14,938 nucleotides of DNA, taken from NCBI RefSeq assembly GCF_001949145.1, contig NW_019091575.1, positions 246,301 to 261,238 of the forward strand, in the 5' to 3' direction. A model generated the notes under the pieces. It worked only from the letters and a program-made list of their open reading frames with translations, searched no databases and was not told the origin of the DNA. The position numbers were made by a program, and so were the translations under genes. This document shows, in pieces, positions 9,301 through 14,938 of this stretch; position 1 is the first letter of the stretch, and the number at the start of each line of letters is the position of its first letter. The DNA is from Acanthaster planci (Eukaryota > Echinodermata > Asteroidea > Valvatida > Acanthasteridae).

Positions 9301-12300
9301 CTGCAGGTTACCAGGGAATGTTTCCTTCTTGGACGTTATACACTTGTTGCCTGCTATGTAGGGGTCCATGGTTTTTTGCACACTCTTGGGGCAAATGGCA
9401 CCCAAGGCAAAGGCAACGATCGCTTTGTTACACCATGGTAACTAAGGGTAGGAATTTACATTAACTTGAAAAATGTTAGAAAACTTTCCCTTTTCCTACC
9501 CTTACCGCAGTGTCATTGAAAACTTTCAATACAACAAATTGTTTACAGTGTAAATAATTGACACAAAGTTCTGGTGATGAATTCTCGGTATTCCTTTGAT
9601 ATGACCGAGCAGTAATGTGTTTCGAAAATCAGATTACATTTTACAGGGATTGTTTACGTTAAAAATGAATGCTAGATTCAAATTGTCAAACCTCTAAAAG
9701 GGGCGGTTTTGTTTAAACGTCCCACCCTAAACGGTAACAGATCTTACAAATACAAGGGGACAAACAGTGCATTTCATTAATAACTCAAATCGTCTTCACC
9801 AGTATGGCATCTATTTGAACAAATTTAACTTAGTGGAATAATTGGCATGGATGGACTATCTTTTGTCTTTACATTTCTGAAGGAATTTTCAGAAAGTGTT
9901 GTGTTTCTTTATTGGGAAACATCTGAAACGGCAGAATTTCCACCATATCGCCTGTGGCAATGCAGAATTCAGAACCACCATATTTGTACTCAAGGAATAT
10001 TCCATTTTGGTGCTGATGCTGTTTTGCACAGGAATCAAAGTTGATTTTGGAATGGGAGAATAATCTCTCTTAAAAACCAACCTGCTGTCATGTTGATGTT
10101 ATTGTGATGAAATTTCAGTTATTTGGCCCAGTTAAAAACACAATCACACAATGTAAAAAACAATTAGTGATCCTAGCAGAGAAAGTGCTTCACTGTCCCC
10201 CACATTACATCGCATATATATATACAAACTAACTGTAAGGTGTCACATGAAATTACAGACGGTTCAGGCACCGGGCCAGGTATGCTAATCCCTTCCACCC
10301 CAATCAGCATGAAGTCAGATGCAGCGTGGTAACTAAAGTGTAATTGGTGACCGAGGGTTTGAACGATAGGCAACATAAGCCCTTTTCACACTTGTCTAAA
10401 TTTACCTGGATAATTGACGACCTGGGTGAGGTTGGGTGATTTTTTGAGATGCGGTCTCTATCTTCTAAAGATCTTCAGAGTCTTGGCCACCCCAGCAACA
10501 AAACGTTTCTCCTTTTAAGCATTTCTTTATTCATGGACTTGTAATACTATGTTCTCAAAATGGGTCTTGCATTTTATTTCAGATTTGTGCCACAAATGAA
10601 AAACAGTACATGCAACTAGGAAACCTCTCAACATCAAAAAGGTATGATTGTTGATTCTCTTGGAATGGACAGATTCAACAGTGATGTATGTTCACAGGTA
10701 ATAAGAATCCTATTTTATAGCATTTAATTAGTTTTTCATCTATTTCAACTTCCTTGCTTTGCACGGAAACCTTCCTGAATCCTCCAAAATATCCCCCATG
10801 TTACCATTAGCATATTCTTTGTGAACTTAATTTCAGTGAGTGTTTGAGTGACATGTTGGTAGCATAATTGACCTTAATTTGGACTATGGAAGATCTCAAC
10901 ATTGATAGATATATCTGTGGACTTAAGAATTGGAATCATTTTGTTTTGCATGGTAGATTTGGAGAGATGAAGCACAGCTGTCAACAGGACTTAGATGTTC
11001 TTACAGTGTCTATGTCACACTCAGACCCTGTCCCTAGATTCCACTATGAGACACGTACAATCCCATCTATCAGGTTAGTCTTACGATGTCAATAGTGGAC
11101 TAGTTCATGACAACACTCAAATATGGTTGAGTAGGTAATGTGATTGTGATCAGAGGAACGAAGAAGGGATTTCAAGCTATTCAGTCTCCTGACGACGGAC
11201 AGAGCACACTGTCCGAAACGTTGAGCCTCTCCGGTTCTTATCAGAACCACACAGACTCAAAAAAAAAAAAAAGAGATATTGCATGGTGCTTACCGCAAGC
11301 TTTCCATCTTAAGAACGAAGAAGCTTTTTAATTACTTTCTGAAGCCAAAATATCAGTCTTGATGTTTTTGTGATTGGTACAGTATTTGTCTTCTTAAATA
11401 CCAACTGAGGTGTACACGTAGCTCACTTGTTAATGCGCTTGGTACAAAAGTCAGCTTTGTAAACTTCTTTTATTCTTTTATGTAATTTTTTTGTAAAATT
11501 ATTTTGTTATTCTGACTTCCAAAAATCCTGTCTAGTTGGGATTTTCAATTATACAGGTTTTGCTTTGTTTTATAATTTGTTTTATTGTTTTTTCCAGAGT
11601 TTGTCCTGACCTAACAGATACAGAAGTTGAAGTTAGCGTTATCAAAGGGATTCAGTTGAAACTTCCATCAGGTGAGGAAATAAGATCGCCAATCATCCAA
11701 CAGTTCTTGGACTAGATCTATGCACAATGTGAAAGCAAAACTGCCACTATAGGACTGTAGAGTTAAATTAGCTTTGAGCACCAGTTGGCTACACAGTCGG
11801 ATGCCCTCATTACTGTGATTACTAGTTGAAAACATGGAGGCACTTGTAAAACACTTGCTATTTAATGATTCCCTTGGAAAGTGGCCTACATTATGTGACT
11901 TTGGTACACTGAGAAATTAAAGAGCCAGATATTATTTGGCATCCTGTCTTTGATTTTTGGTTATAAATCTACTTGTTGAACAGGGCACTTACCATATTCC
12001 CTCAGGTACATGTATCTGATATCTAAATACTTGTAACTACCTTATAGTGCTTTTGGCATTTGGGTTCCTTCCTCCAATTTGAAGTCACAATGTAGTTATA
12101 TACATTCAGCTTAAAATTGTCATTGGAGATGTAGAAATACATGTACTTGTACACTGTAATGCAGCACTCTTGCAGAAGAGCAAGTGCATGTAAATGATGG
12201 GCCTTTATGTTCCTTTCATGTTTTGAGTTTTGTATCACCATTAATAGCAAAGACTGAATGTCCCCCTCCTAAGTCAAGGCTAGTGCTGGACAATGTTGAT

Positions 12301-14640
12301 TAAACATAAAAAAAAAGATGTATTAAATACTAGATCACCATCATTTCTACTCATGTACAAATGTCAGTTGAATGAAATAAATCAGAAAATTAAAGAATGA
12401 AGATTAAAACTTCCTCTAAATAAACATAATCTGAAGAAAATTATGTAAATACATTTCATGCAATTCTTCCTTTTTACTAGGAGAAAAAGATCTCGACACA
12501 TATATCAAGTTTGAGTTTCCATACCCAAATGTAAGTACTGTAGACTTGAATTGGAATTACTGCTTACTTGCATGCGTCTTTTCAACTTTTCTTTTCACAT
12601 TTTGCCTGCTTTGACATTCACATTGTATAACTTGGACACATAGTTTGGCTTCTGATGCATGGATCTATAGAGTGGTAACAAAGCCAGAGAAATGTGTGAC
12701 AGAAGGTCCCTTCATTTTCACTTCCTACTTTACATTTAAATTATTTTTAGATCTTTTTATTTTTTTGCAATAAACTCAAAGTCTGATACATTTTTTCATG
12801 TTGAGCTAATCACAGCAGCAGAACCTGCTAAAGTACCTCTTCTACTTAAGCCCCCAAATAGTGAAAGTCAACATCAATACTTAACATGGTTGTTGTTGGC
12901 TAGAGGCGTATTGTAAGTGTTGGTTGATATTTCACTGTGTAAATTACTGTCAGTTTACTGCAGGATAATGAGGATAACAAAACTTTAATTTTAAAGAATT
13001 TATATTTAATTTCCTTTACTAAAGTTAATGTGTTGTCAGTTTTTTTGCAAAATGTGTTCTGGGAAAGTAGCAGTCCCATTGTTTTGGAATGGTAAACCTT
13101 AATCACTCCATATCTTTTAAGATTCAAAAATTTGAAATTTTGAAAATTCCAAAGTTTCTTTACATCAGTGGTCTAAAAGTTAAGGTAAAAAGAGGTAGCT
13201 GGGCACCTGCAACAGGGTAGGATTTTGGTGGATACCGGAACCTACCTGACAAGAGTAATGAATGAATTGGGGTTAAGCATTACTTTAATAAATCAATGCA
13301 CAGTTGATAATAAAGGTTTCATGGTGGTTTTGTTGTTTTGAAGGATGAACCTCAAACTGGCAAGACAGGCTGGAGCAAGGGCTTTGAGATGGTGGAATAT
13401 AATGACTCCACCAAGCTGAATATTCAACGCAACAGATCCTTTGCATCATGTGTGAAAAGGAGGTCTATCAGATTTGAAGTCTACTATGGGAGAGGGTTTC
13501 TACGGAGTGATAAGCTGTTGGCACAAGCAAGTCTAAAGTTAGCTGACTTGGAAAGTAAATGTGAAATACATGAAAGTGTCCCTGTGAGTATAGATAATTT
13601 AATAGTAAGGACCTTTAGGCAAACTTGAGCCTAACCATACAAAACATTATTAATAGTTATATTTTGTTTGGATATGGCCAAATGTTTGAGGTTCCCTGGA
13701 GTTACTTTTGAATGTGTTATGGAATGGTTGGGACTTGTTTGTGGGTATCAAACCAGGGCATGTTGAGAATCCTGCAGTTGGCATGGCATGGATCTCAACA
13801 AGAAGGTAGATGAGTTTATAGATTCCTCGCAGATTTAAATCAGTTGCTTCTTGCATTGAAGGGGCTCTGAAATAAGAAAAGTGCACAAATGGTGACTGCT
13901 TTGTTAACTTATGAAGGCATGACTGATTTATGGCAGAGAATATACGTAGGAGTTAATCCATGTCATTGGATGTCTGCCCACAGTATACTGGGAAGGACAG
14001 TACAGTCGATACCCTGACCAAACTTTTAATTTGTTGGTGACAACATGACAACATGCGCTTATAGTTTGTTGTAAAAGTTATGATATCATCTGAGAGTTGA
14101 ACTGAGGAGTCAGCCATGTTGAAATTGAAAGTGAGGGTTACATTCATTTTTGGGAGCTTGATACAGTAGCAATAAAATCAAATTTCATGACAAATTAGTA
14201 CTTGTCTAGACTCTTATAAATGATTTGTAATTTGTGATCAAATATACCTTTGTGTTTTTAGTCAGATTTGAAAAATTTAGAAAGGGAGGCTTGGAATGCA
14301 GTTGCAAAATAGTCTGGTACTATTCAACAGCTTTATGATTTATAAAACACATTCAGGGAACAAGATTGAAAAGGGTCCCTCTCCTGAATATTAAAGGTCT
14401 ATTATACTGTGAATCCAATCAACATTGAAAAACTATATATTAATGACAAAGTTGAGAGATAACTGATGTCTCTGCCATTTGAATGTCTCATTTGTAATGA
14501 AGTTATATGATGGCCGCAAGCCTACAGGAGGAAAGCTTGAAGTCAAAGTACGTGTGCACCATCCAGTGAGTGGAGTCAAGGAAGATCAAATCAAGGAAAA
14601 ATGGTTGGTCATCAATAGTACACACAAAAAGTCATCATAT
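226..14640 (+). CDS. CC2D1A: CC2D1A/CC2D1B/lgd ortholog, 12 exons, partial at both ends
   Basis: Joined exons: 226-313, 4737-4969, 5813-6098, 6912-7042, 7493-7549, 8571-8729, 10583-10641, 10957-11073, 11598-11671, 12481-12530, 13344-13583, 14503-14640. They total 1632 nt and keep one open frame for 544 residues; intron phases are 1,0,1,0,0,0,2,2,1,0,0. Order in the fragment: end of a DM14 (residues 1-25), DM14 (about 73-137), GQPSP-rich linker (147-202), DM14 (about 210-270), helical linker (290-375), C2 domain (about 385-520). Recognisable family blocks include RIVKNYQEAI, GFSPIP, FEFPYPN, DGRKPTGGKLEVKVR and KWLVI. In the known family, DM14 repeats bind ESCRT-III CHMP4/Shrub and the C2 domain contacts membranes, so the protein regulates endosomal sorting, including Notch. 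Most invertebrates have one copy, so A versus B cannot be assigned. The start codon and the C-terminal helical tail are off the window. Confidence 0.93.
941..959 (-). repeat. Orphan TTAA-type transposon terminus
   Basis: Read on the minus strand this is TTAACCCCTTAACGCCGGG. It closely resembles the terminal repeat of the element at 2565-3132, which reads TTAACCACTTCCTGCCGGGG with its TTAA. It is oriented as a right-hand end, so its element would lie to the left. The only candidate left end, at TTAACGC (538), matches poorly, so the other end is diverged or lost. Confidence 0.4.
2561..3136. mobile_element. Nonautonomous TTAA-flanked inverted-repeat element (MITE-like)
   Basis: Two TTAA sites (2561-2564 and 3133-3136) enclose 568 bp. 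The ends are perfect 14-bp inverted repeats: CCACTTCCTGCCGG at 2565-2578 and CCGGCAGGAAGTGG at 3119-3132. A TTAA target duplication with short terminal repeats is the known signature of piggyBac-type and Kolobok-type DNA transposons. The interior has no recognisable transposase. The minus-strand open frame at 2484-2909 crosses the left end and so cannot be the element's gene. The interior is more GC- and CpG-rich than the host intron, which fits an insertion. Superfamily assignment is uncertain. Confidence 0.6.
4373..4422. repeat. Near-complete 50-nt hairpin in intron 1
   Basis: ACTGCATCCACTT at 4373-4385 is exactly complementary to AAGTGGATGCAGT at 4410-4422. Inside the loop ATGGA (4389-4393) pairs with TCCAT (4400-4404) around a 6-nt loop, so most of the segment folds. 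It could be a relic of a foldback element or a structured intronic RNA. No function can be assigned. Confidence 0.55.
4737..4969 (+). CDS. CC2D1A: Exon b: linker and first half of a DM14 domain
   Basis: Residues 30-107. A low-complexity linker (PPPKQQKIQAP, then acidic and serine-rich) leads into the DM14 helices from about residue 73 (PLEALQQRHDTYKALLDK), ending CRRLGRIVK. The family-typical continuation Q/N-Y-Q-x-A-I is supplied exactly by the next exon. The acceptor is CTCATAG|GT. The donor is not GT: the exon boundary demanded by family conservation is AAG|GCATGC, with GC at 4970-4971. Reading through instead adds 11 unrelated residues before a TGA. Confidence 0.92.
4970..5812 (+). other. 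Intron 2 (843 bp), apparent GC-AG intron with a foldback element
   Basis: The donor is AAG|GCATGC and the acceptor AATATCAG. About half of the intron is the inverted-repeat element at 5066-5487. The remainder is AT-rich with an ATATATAT tract near 5780 and a short direct duplication, TTCACTACTTG, repeated twice near 5720-5741. Confidence 0.75.
5066..5487. mobile_element. 422-bp foldback/MITE-like element in intron 2
   Basis: The left arm begins GGTAATGGAC and the right arm ends GTCCATTACC. Inverted similarity is near-perfect for about 48 bp, including ATGAAATATGCAAAT and AGGCAGGTGCA, with four or five mismatches. It continues more weakly to about 5135 on the left and 5418 on the right, where both arms share GTTGGCAA. 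A smaller 8-bp hairpin (AGTTTGAC/GTCAAACT, 5312-5333) lies inside. There is no coding capacity. No target-site duplication is evident at the inferred edges, so the superfamily is open. Confidence 0.7.
5813..6098 (+). CDS. CC2D1A: Exon c: second half of DM14 plus GQPSP-repeat linker
   Basis: Residues 108-203. NYQEAIKKERAGKPVDYEEL and LPGFSPIPP complete the DM14 begun in exon b; G-x-P-V-D and the GFSPIP end are conserved in the family. Then comes a disordered linker: seven GQPS(P) repeats (147-180) and an Ala/Ser/Pro-rich stretch (181-202). The acceptor is AATATCAG|AACTATCAG; a second CAG nine bases later is an in-frame alternative. The donor is CCTCAG|GTGCAT after 6098, phase 1. The open frame would otherwise stop soon after, at a TAA near 6112. 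Confidence 0.92.
5930..6031 (+). repeat. Coding minisatellite, 15-bp unit, about 6.8 copies
   Basis: Six full copies of GGTCAGCCATCCCCA and a seventh of 12 bases, all in frame, encode GQPSP. Copy three differs only by CCG for CCA, and no other substitution is seen, pointing to recent expansion or ongoing homogenisation. Each unit adds exactly five residues, so copy-number change would not shift the frame. Confidence 0.95.
6099..6911 (+). other. Intron 3 (813 bp)
   Basis: AT-rich with a GTGCAT donor and an AACTTTCAG acceptor. Apart from a 22-bp tandem duplication at 6667-6710 I see no coding, RNA or transposon signal. Confidence 0.8.
6667..6710 (+). repeat. 22-bp direct tandem duplication
   Basis: Two identical adjacent copies (6667-6688 and 6689-6710) containing GTGAATTAGCCATAAATTA, with no mismatches. 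This looks like a simple recent slippage duplication. Confidence 0.9.
6912..7042 (+). CDS. CC2D1A: Exon d: first half of the last DM14 domain
   Basis: Residues 203-246. VKEAQNLKNLRILTQRQKQY leads into the helical pair KTLALQAKKEGDMGEAMRLL and KLAK. The pattern L-x-x-R-x-x-x-Y/F-K-x-A-x-x-AK-x-x-GD-x-x-x-A-x-x-L-x-x-AK is the DM14 core. The acceptor is CTTTCAG|TC, where G from exon c plus TC gives valine. The donor is GCAAAG|GTATAT, phase 0. It continues directly into exon e. Confidence 0.93.
7043..7492 (+). other. Intron 4 (450 bp)
   Basis: AT-rich, with a GTATAT donor and a GATTGGCAG acceptor. A minus-strand open frame of about 147 codons (7141-7584) crosses exon e and shows no recognisable protein family. 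Nothing else stands out. Confidence 0.8.
7493..7549 (+). CDS. CC2D1A: Exon e: 57-nt small exon, DM14 C-terminal half
   Basis: Residues 247-265, GFDSMITASENGLPVNMES. It matches the DM14 second half (GF-x-x-M-I-x-A-x-x-x-GLPV) and parallels exon a. Both edges are phase 0, so skipping it would delete 19 residues without shifting the frame. The acceptor is GGCAG|GGC and the donor TCT|GTAAGT is strong. Confidence 0.93.
7550..8570 (+). other. Intron 5 (1.0 kb) with a minisatellite
   Basis: Strong GTAAGT donor and CTCTTTTTAG acceptor. It contains four 58-bp tandem repeats at 7595-7826 and a short hairpin (ATAAAGGGC at 8337-8345 with GCCCTTTAT at 8361-8369). The rest shows no recognisable element. 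Confidence 0.8.
7595..7826 (+). repeat. Four tandem copies of a 58-bp unit
   Basis: Units start at 7595, 7653, 7711 and 7769, each beginning TAATCTTTCATGTGTCATTG. They are almost identical: unit 2 has one T-to-G change (GTGGGG for GTGTGG), and units 3 and 4 end CAT instead of CAG. Each unit contains a GTGTCATTGGCAC quasi-palindrome. The array is probably variable in copy number. Confidence 0.95.
8571..8729 (+). CDS. CC2D1A: Exon f: DM14 end and start of helical linker
   Basis: Residues 266-318. IPPSPTQQQ finishes the last DM14 (the family's V/I-PP-x-P). An acidic and charged segment follows (VEDERERM), then an amphipathic helix from LSAEVLADSKQLYARL to NKQIQ. This aligns with the vertebrate helix before the C-x-x-x-x-x-Q-F/Y-x-x-LGN block. 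The acceptor is TTTTTAG|ATA and the donor ATTCAG|GTTGAT, phase 0. Confidence 0.9.
8730..10582 (+). other. Intron 6 (1.85 kb)
   Basis: Second longest intron. It contains a 12-bp-stem inverted repeat at 9443-9504. A short stretch around 10378-10445 (CCCTTTTCACACTTG, then AAATTTACCTGG and GACCTGGGTGAGG) resembles MITE fragments seen in other animals, without a visible partner end. Open frames at 9244-9441 and 9847-10044 resemble nothing I know. The acceptor is TATTTCAG. Confidence 0.75.
9443..9504. repeat. 12-bp perfect inverted repeat, 38-nt loop
   Basis: TAAGGGTAGGAA (9443-9454) and TTCCTACCCTTA (9493-9504) are exact complements. Flanking GGTAA on the left and CC on the right extend the pairing with a small bulge. 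It may be a decayed short foldback element; no function is evident. Confidence 0.6.
10583..10641 (+). CDS. CC2D1A: Exon g: 59-nt exon, helical linker
   Basis: Residues 319-338, ICATNEKQYMQLGNLSTSKR. The C-x-x-x-x-x-Q-Y/F-x-x-LGN-x-x-x-x-x-K pattern matches the family segment preceding the C2 domain. The acceptor is TTTCAG|ATT. The donor is AAAAG|GTATGA, phase 2, so the arginine codon is completed by exon h. Confidence 0.9.
10642..10956 (+). other. Intron 7 (315 bp)
   Basis: The shortest intron, AT-rich, with a GTATGA donor and a GCATGGTAG acceptor. No other signal is seen. Confidence 0.8.
10957..11073 (+). CDS. CC2D1A: Exon h: helical linker leading to the C2 domain
   Basis: Residues 338-377. 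FGEMKHSCQQDLDVLTVSMS followed by DPVPRFHYETRTIPSIR. It matches the family pattern K-F-E-x-x-A-x-x-C-x-x-D-x-D-x-L, then P-x-P-x-F-x-x-x-x-R-x-x-x-x-I, directly before the C2 domain. The acceptor is GGTAG|A and the donor ATCAG|GTTAGT, phase 2. Confidence 0.92.
11074..11597 (+). other. Intron 8 (524 bp)
   Basis: GTTAGT donor and a pyrimidine-rich TTTTTTCCAG acceptor. It carries the hammerhead-like motif, hairpin and A-run described at 11183-11272. The remainder is AT-rich and unremarkable. Confidence 0.8.
11183..11272 (+). mobile_element. Hammerhead-ribozyme-like motif with hairpin and A-tail; probable retroelement relic
   Basis: CTGACGA (11189-11195) fits the hammerhead core CUGANGA. A stem GGACAG/CTGTCC (11197-11202 and 11209-11214, 6-nt loop) follows, then GAAA (11215-11218). 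AGTCT (11183-11187) can pair with AGACT (11253-11257) as an enclosing stem. A second hairpin, GGTTCT/AGAACC (11233-11248), lies between, and 14 A (11259-11272) follow. Hammerhead motifs are known in Penelope-like retroelements and other retrotransposons of aquatic invertebrates. Against full function, there is an unpaired C (11196) after the core, and no clear stem III or cleavage triplet. Best read as a truncated or degenerate copy. Confidence 0.45.
11598..11671 (+). CDS. CC2D1A: Exon i: first strands of the C2 domain
   Basis: Residues 377-402, RVCPDLTDTEVEVSVIKGIQ then LKLPSG. It aligns with the family's I-x-PDL-x-x-x-x-x-x-x-x-I-V-KGI-x-L-x-x-P, the opening beta strand of the C2 domain. 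The acceptor is TTCCAG|A (arginine codon completed from exon h) and the donor ATCAG|GTGAGG, phase 1. Confidence 0.92.
11672..12480 (+). other. Intron 9 (809 bp)
   Basis: AT-rich with several TACATGTA/GTACTTGTAC palindromes (around 12003-12013 and 12136-12152). GTGAGG donor and TTTTTACTAG acceptor. No coding or RNA gene is seen. Confidence 0.8.
12481..12530 (+). CDS. CC2D1A: Exon j: 50-nt small exon, C2 domain strand
   Basis: Residues 402-418, GEKDLDTYIKFEFPYPN. D-L-D-x-Y/F-x-x-F-x-FPYPN is among the most conserved family blocks and corresponds to the C2 strand usually reading D-P-Y-V. The acceptor is TTACTAG|GA and the donor AAT|GTAAGT is strong, phase 0. Confidence 0.94.
12531..13343 (+). 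other. Intron 10 (813 bp)
   Basis: Strong GTAAGT donor and TTGTTTTGAAG acceptor. AT-rich, with nothing recognisable beyond simple A/T runs near 12980 and 13120. Confidence 0.8.
13344..13583 (+). CDS. CC2D1A: Exon k: core of the C2 domain
   Basis: Residues 419-498, from DEPQTGKTGWSKGFEMVEYN through LNIQRNRSFASCVKRRSIRF and EVYYGRGFLRSDKLLAQASL to ESVP. Family pattern: N/QR-x-x-x-x-F-x-x-x-x-x-x-x-I-x-FEV, then GG/GRG-F/L-F-x-x-D-x-x-L-x-x-A-x-L-x-L-x-x-L-x-x-x-C-E. Few acidic residues sit where calcium-binding C2 domains carry aspartates, so membrane binding is probably calcium-independent (inference). The donor is CCT|GTGAGT. The open frame runs 14 more codons into the intron before a stop. 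Confidence 0.95.
13584..14502 (+). other. Intron 11 (919 bp)
   Basis: GTGAGT donor. The acceptor AATGAAG at 14496-14502 has a weak pyrimidine tract but is fixed by protein conservation. I see no gene, RNA or transposon end. Confidence 0.78.
14503..14640 (+). CDS. CC2D1A: Exon l: end of the C2 domain
   Basis: Residues 499-544, LYDGRKPTGGKLEVKVRVHH PVSG, then a charged stretch and EKWLVI. DGR-K/R-PTGGKLEV-x-VR is a hallmark of CC2D1 proteins, as is the following ERWLVI-like block. The donor TCATAT|GTGAGT closes the exon in phase 0; reading through would add 28 codons without similarity. The helical C-terminal tail known in vertebrate orthologs must be on exons beyond 14938. Confidence 0.94.
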
Positions 14641-14938
14641 GTGAGTATTCAGAAGAGCTGTAGACGTGTTCCAAACCTTGGAGTCATTGTCAGTGGTCGC
14701 TTCATTTGTAGTTTAAGAATTCTTTAAAAACTGTGAATGTCCAAATTAAATGGAAGTGTTGTAAATTGTTGCCTCAAGTTAAAGGATTTGATGTTTTGAA
14801 GCAAAATATAGACCTGTGTGAGGGGAATCTCTGATGTAAAGGAGCCTAAAATTACGTGTAGTTAAAGTGGAAGAAACGAGTGTTAAAAACCTCTCAGTAA
14901 TCAGCATTCAAGGAAAGGAGTGTACAGGCAAAAAGCTG
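14641..14938 (+). other. 5' part of intron 12
   Basis: Begins GTGAGTATTC and runs to the end of the window without an exon recognisable as the CC2D1 C-terminal tail. AT-rich with no other signal. Confidence 0.75.

Noticed and set aside
10378-10445. MITE-like stretch beginning CCCTTTTCACACTTG
   Set aside because: Resembles known animal MITE fragments, but no partner inverted end or target duplication was found, so it is not called as an element.
1-14938. A new defence, CRISPR or operon-like system
   Set aside because: The spliced, intron-rich single gene with consensus eukaryotic splice sites leaves no sign of prokaryotic gene clusters, spacer arrays or ribosome binding sites.

Overview
The window is invertebrate (metazoan) nuclear DNA carrying the middle and 3' part of one gene on the + strand, the ortholog of vertebrate CC2D1A/CC2D1B and Drosophila lethal (2) giant discs (lgd). 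I reconstruct twelve exons between 226 and 14640. They join without a frame break into 1632 nt, or 544 codons, running from the second half of a DM14 domain through two complete DM14 domains, a helical linker and a C2 domain. The start codon with the N-terminal DM14 repeat(s), and the C-terminal roughly 100 residues, lie outside the window. The organism cannot be fixed from the sequence. Introns of 0.3-4.4 kb, AT-rich introns full of small nonautonomous elements, and frequent TGTACA-type palindromes suit a cnidarian or other marine invertebrate. That is a weak inference.

Layout: 1-225 is the end of an upstream intron. Exon a is 226-313. A 4.4 kb intron (314-4736) follows, holding patches of unusually GC- and CpG-rich sequence, a TTAA-flanked 568-bp inverted-repeat element (2565-3132), a related orphan terminus (941-959) and a strong hairpin (4373-4422). 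Exons b (4737-4969) and c (5813-6098) encode one DM14 and a proline-rich linker with seven GQPS(P) repeats. The intron between them has a GC donor and holds a 422-bp foldback element (5066-5487). Exons d (6912-7042) and e (7493-7549) plus the start of f (8571-8729) encode the last DM14. Exons f-h (10583-10641 is g, 10957-11073 is h) form the helical linker. Exons i (11598-11671), j (12481-12530), k (13344-13583) and l (14503-14640) form the C2 domain. Intron 5 holds four tandem copies of a 58-bp unit (7595-7826). Intron 8 holds a hammerhead-ribozyme-like motif followed by a hairpin and a run of 14 A (11183-11272).

Known family biology: DM14 repeats bind the ESCRT-III subunit CHMP4/Shrub and the C2 domain contacts membrane or phospholipid. 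The protein therefore controls endosomal sorting of receptors such as Notch. Vertebrate CC2D1A also has reported signalling-scaffold and transcriptional-repressor roles. No second gene, RNA gene or prokaryotic feature was found. The most notable points are the GC-AG intron, the coding minisatellite in the DM14 linker, and the small mobile-element relics, above all the hammerhead-like motif.
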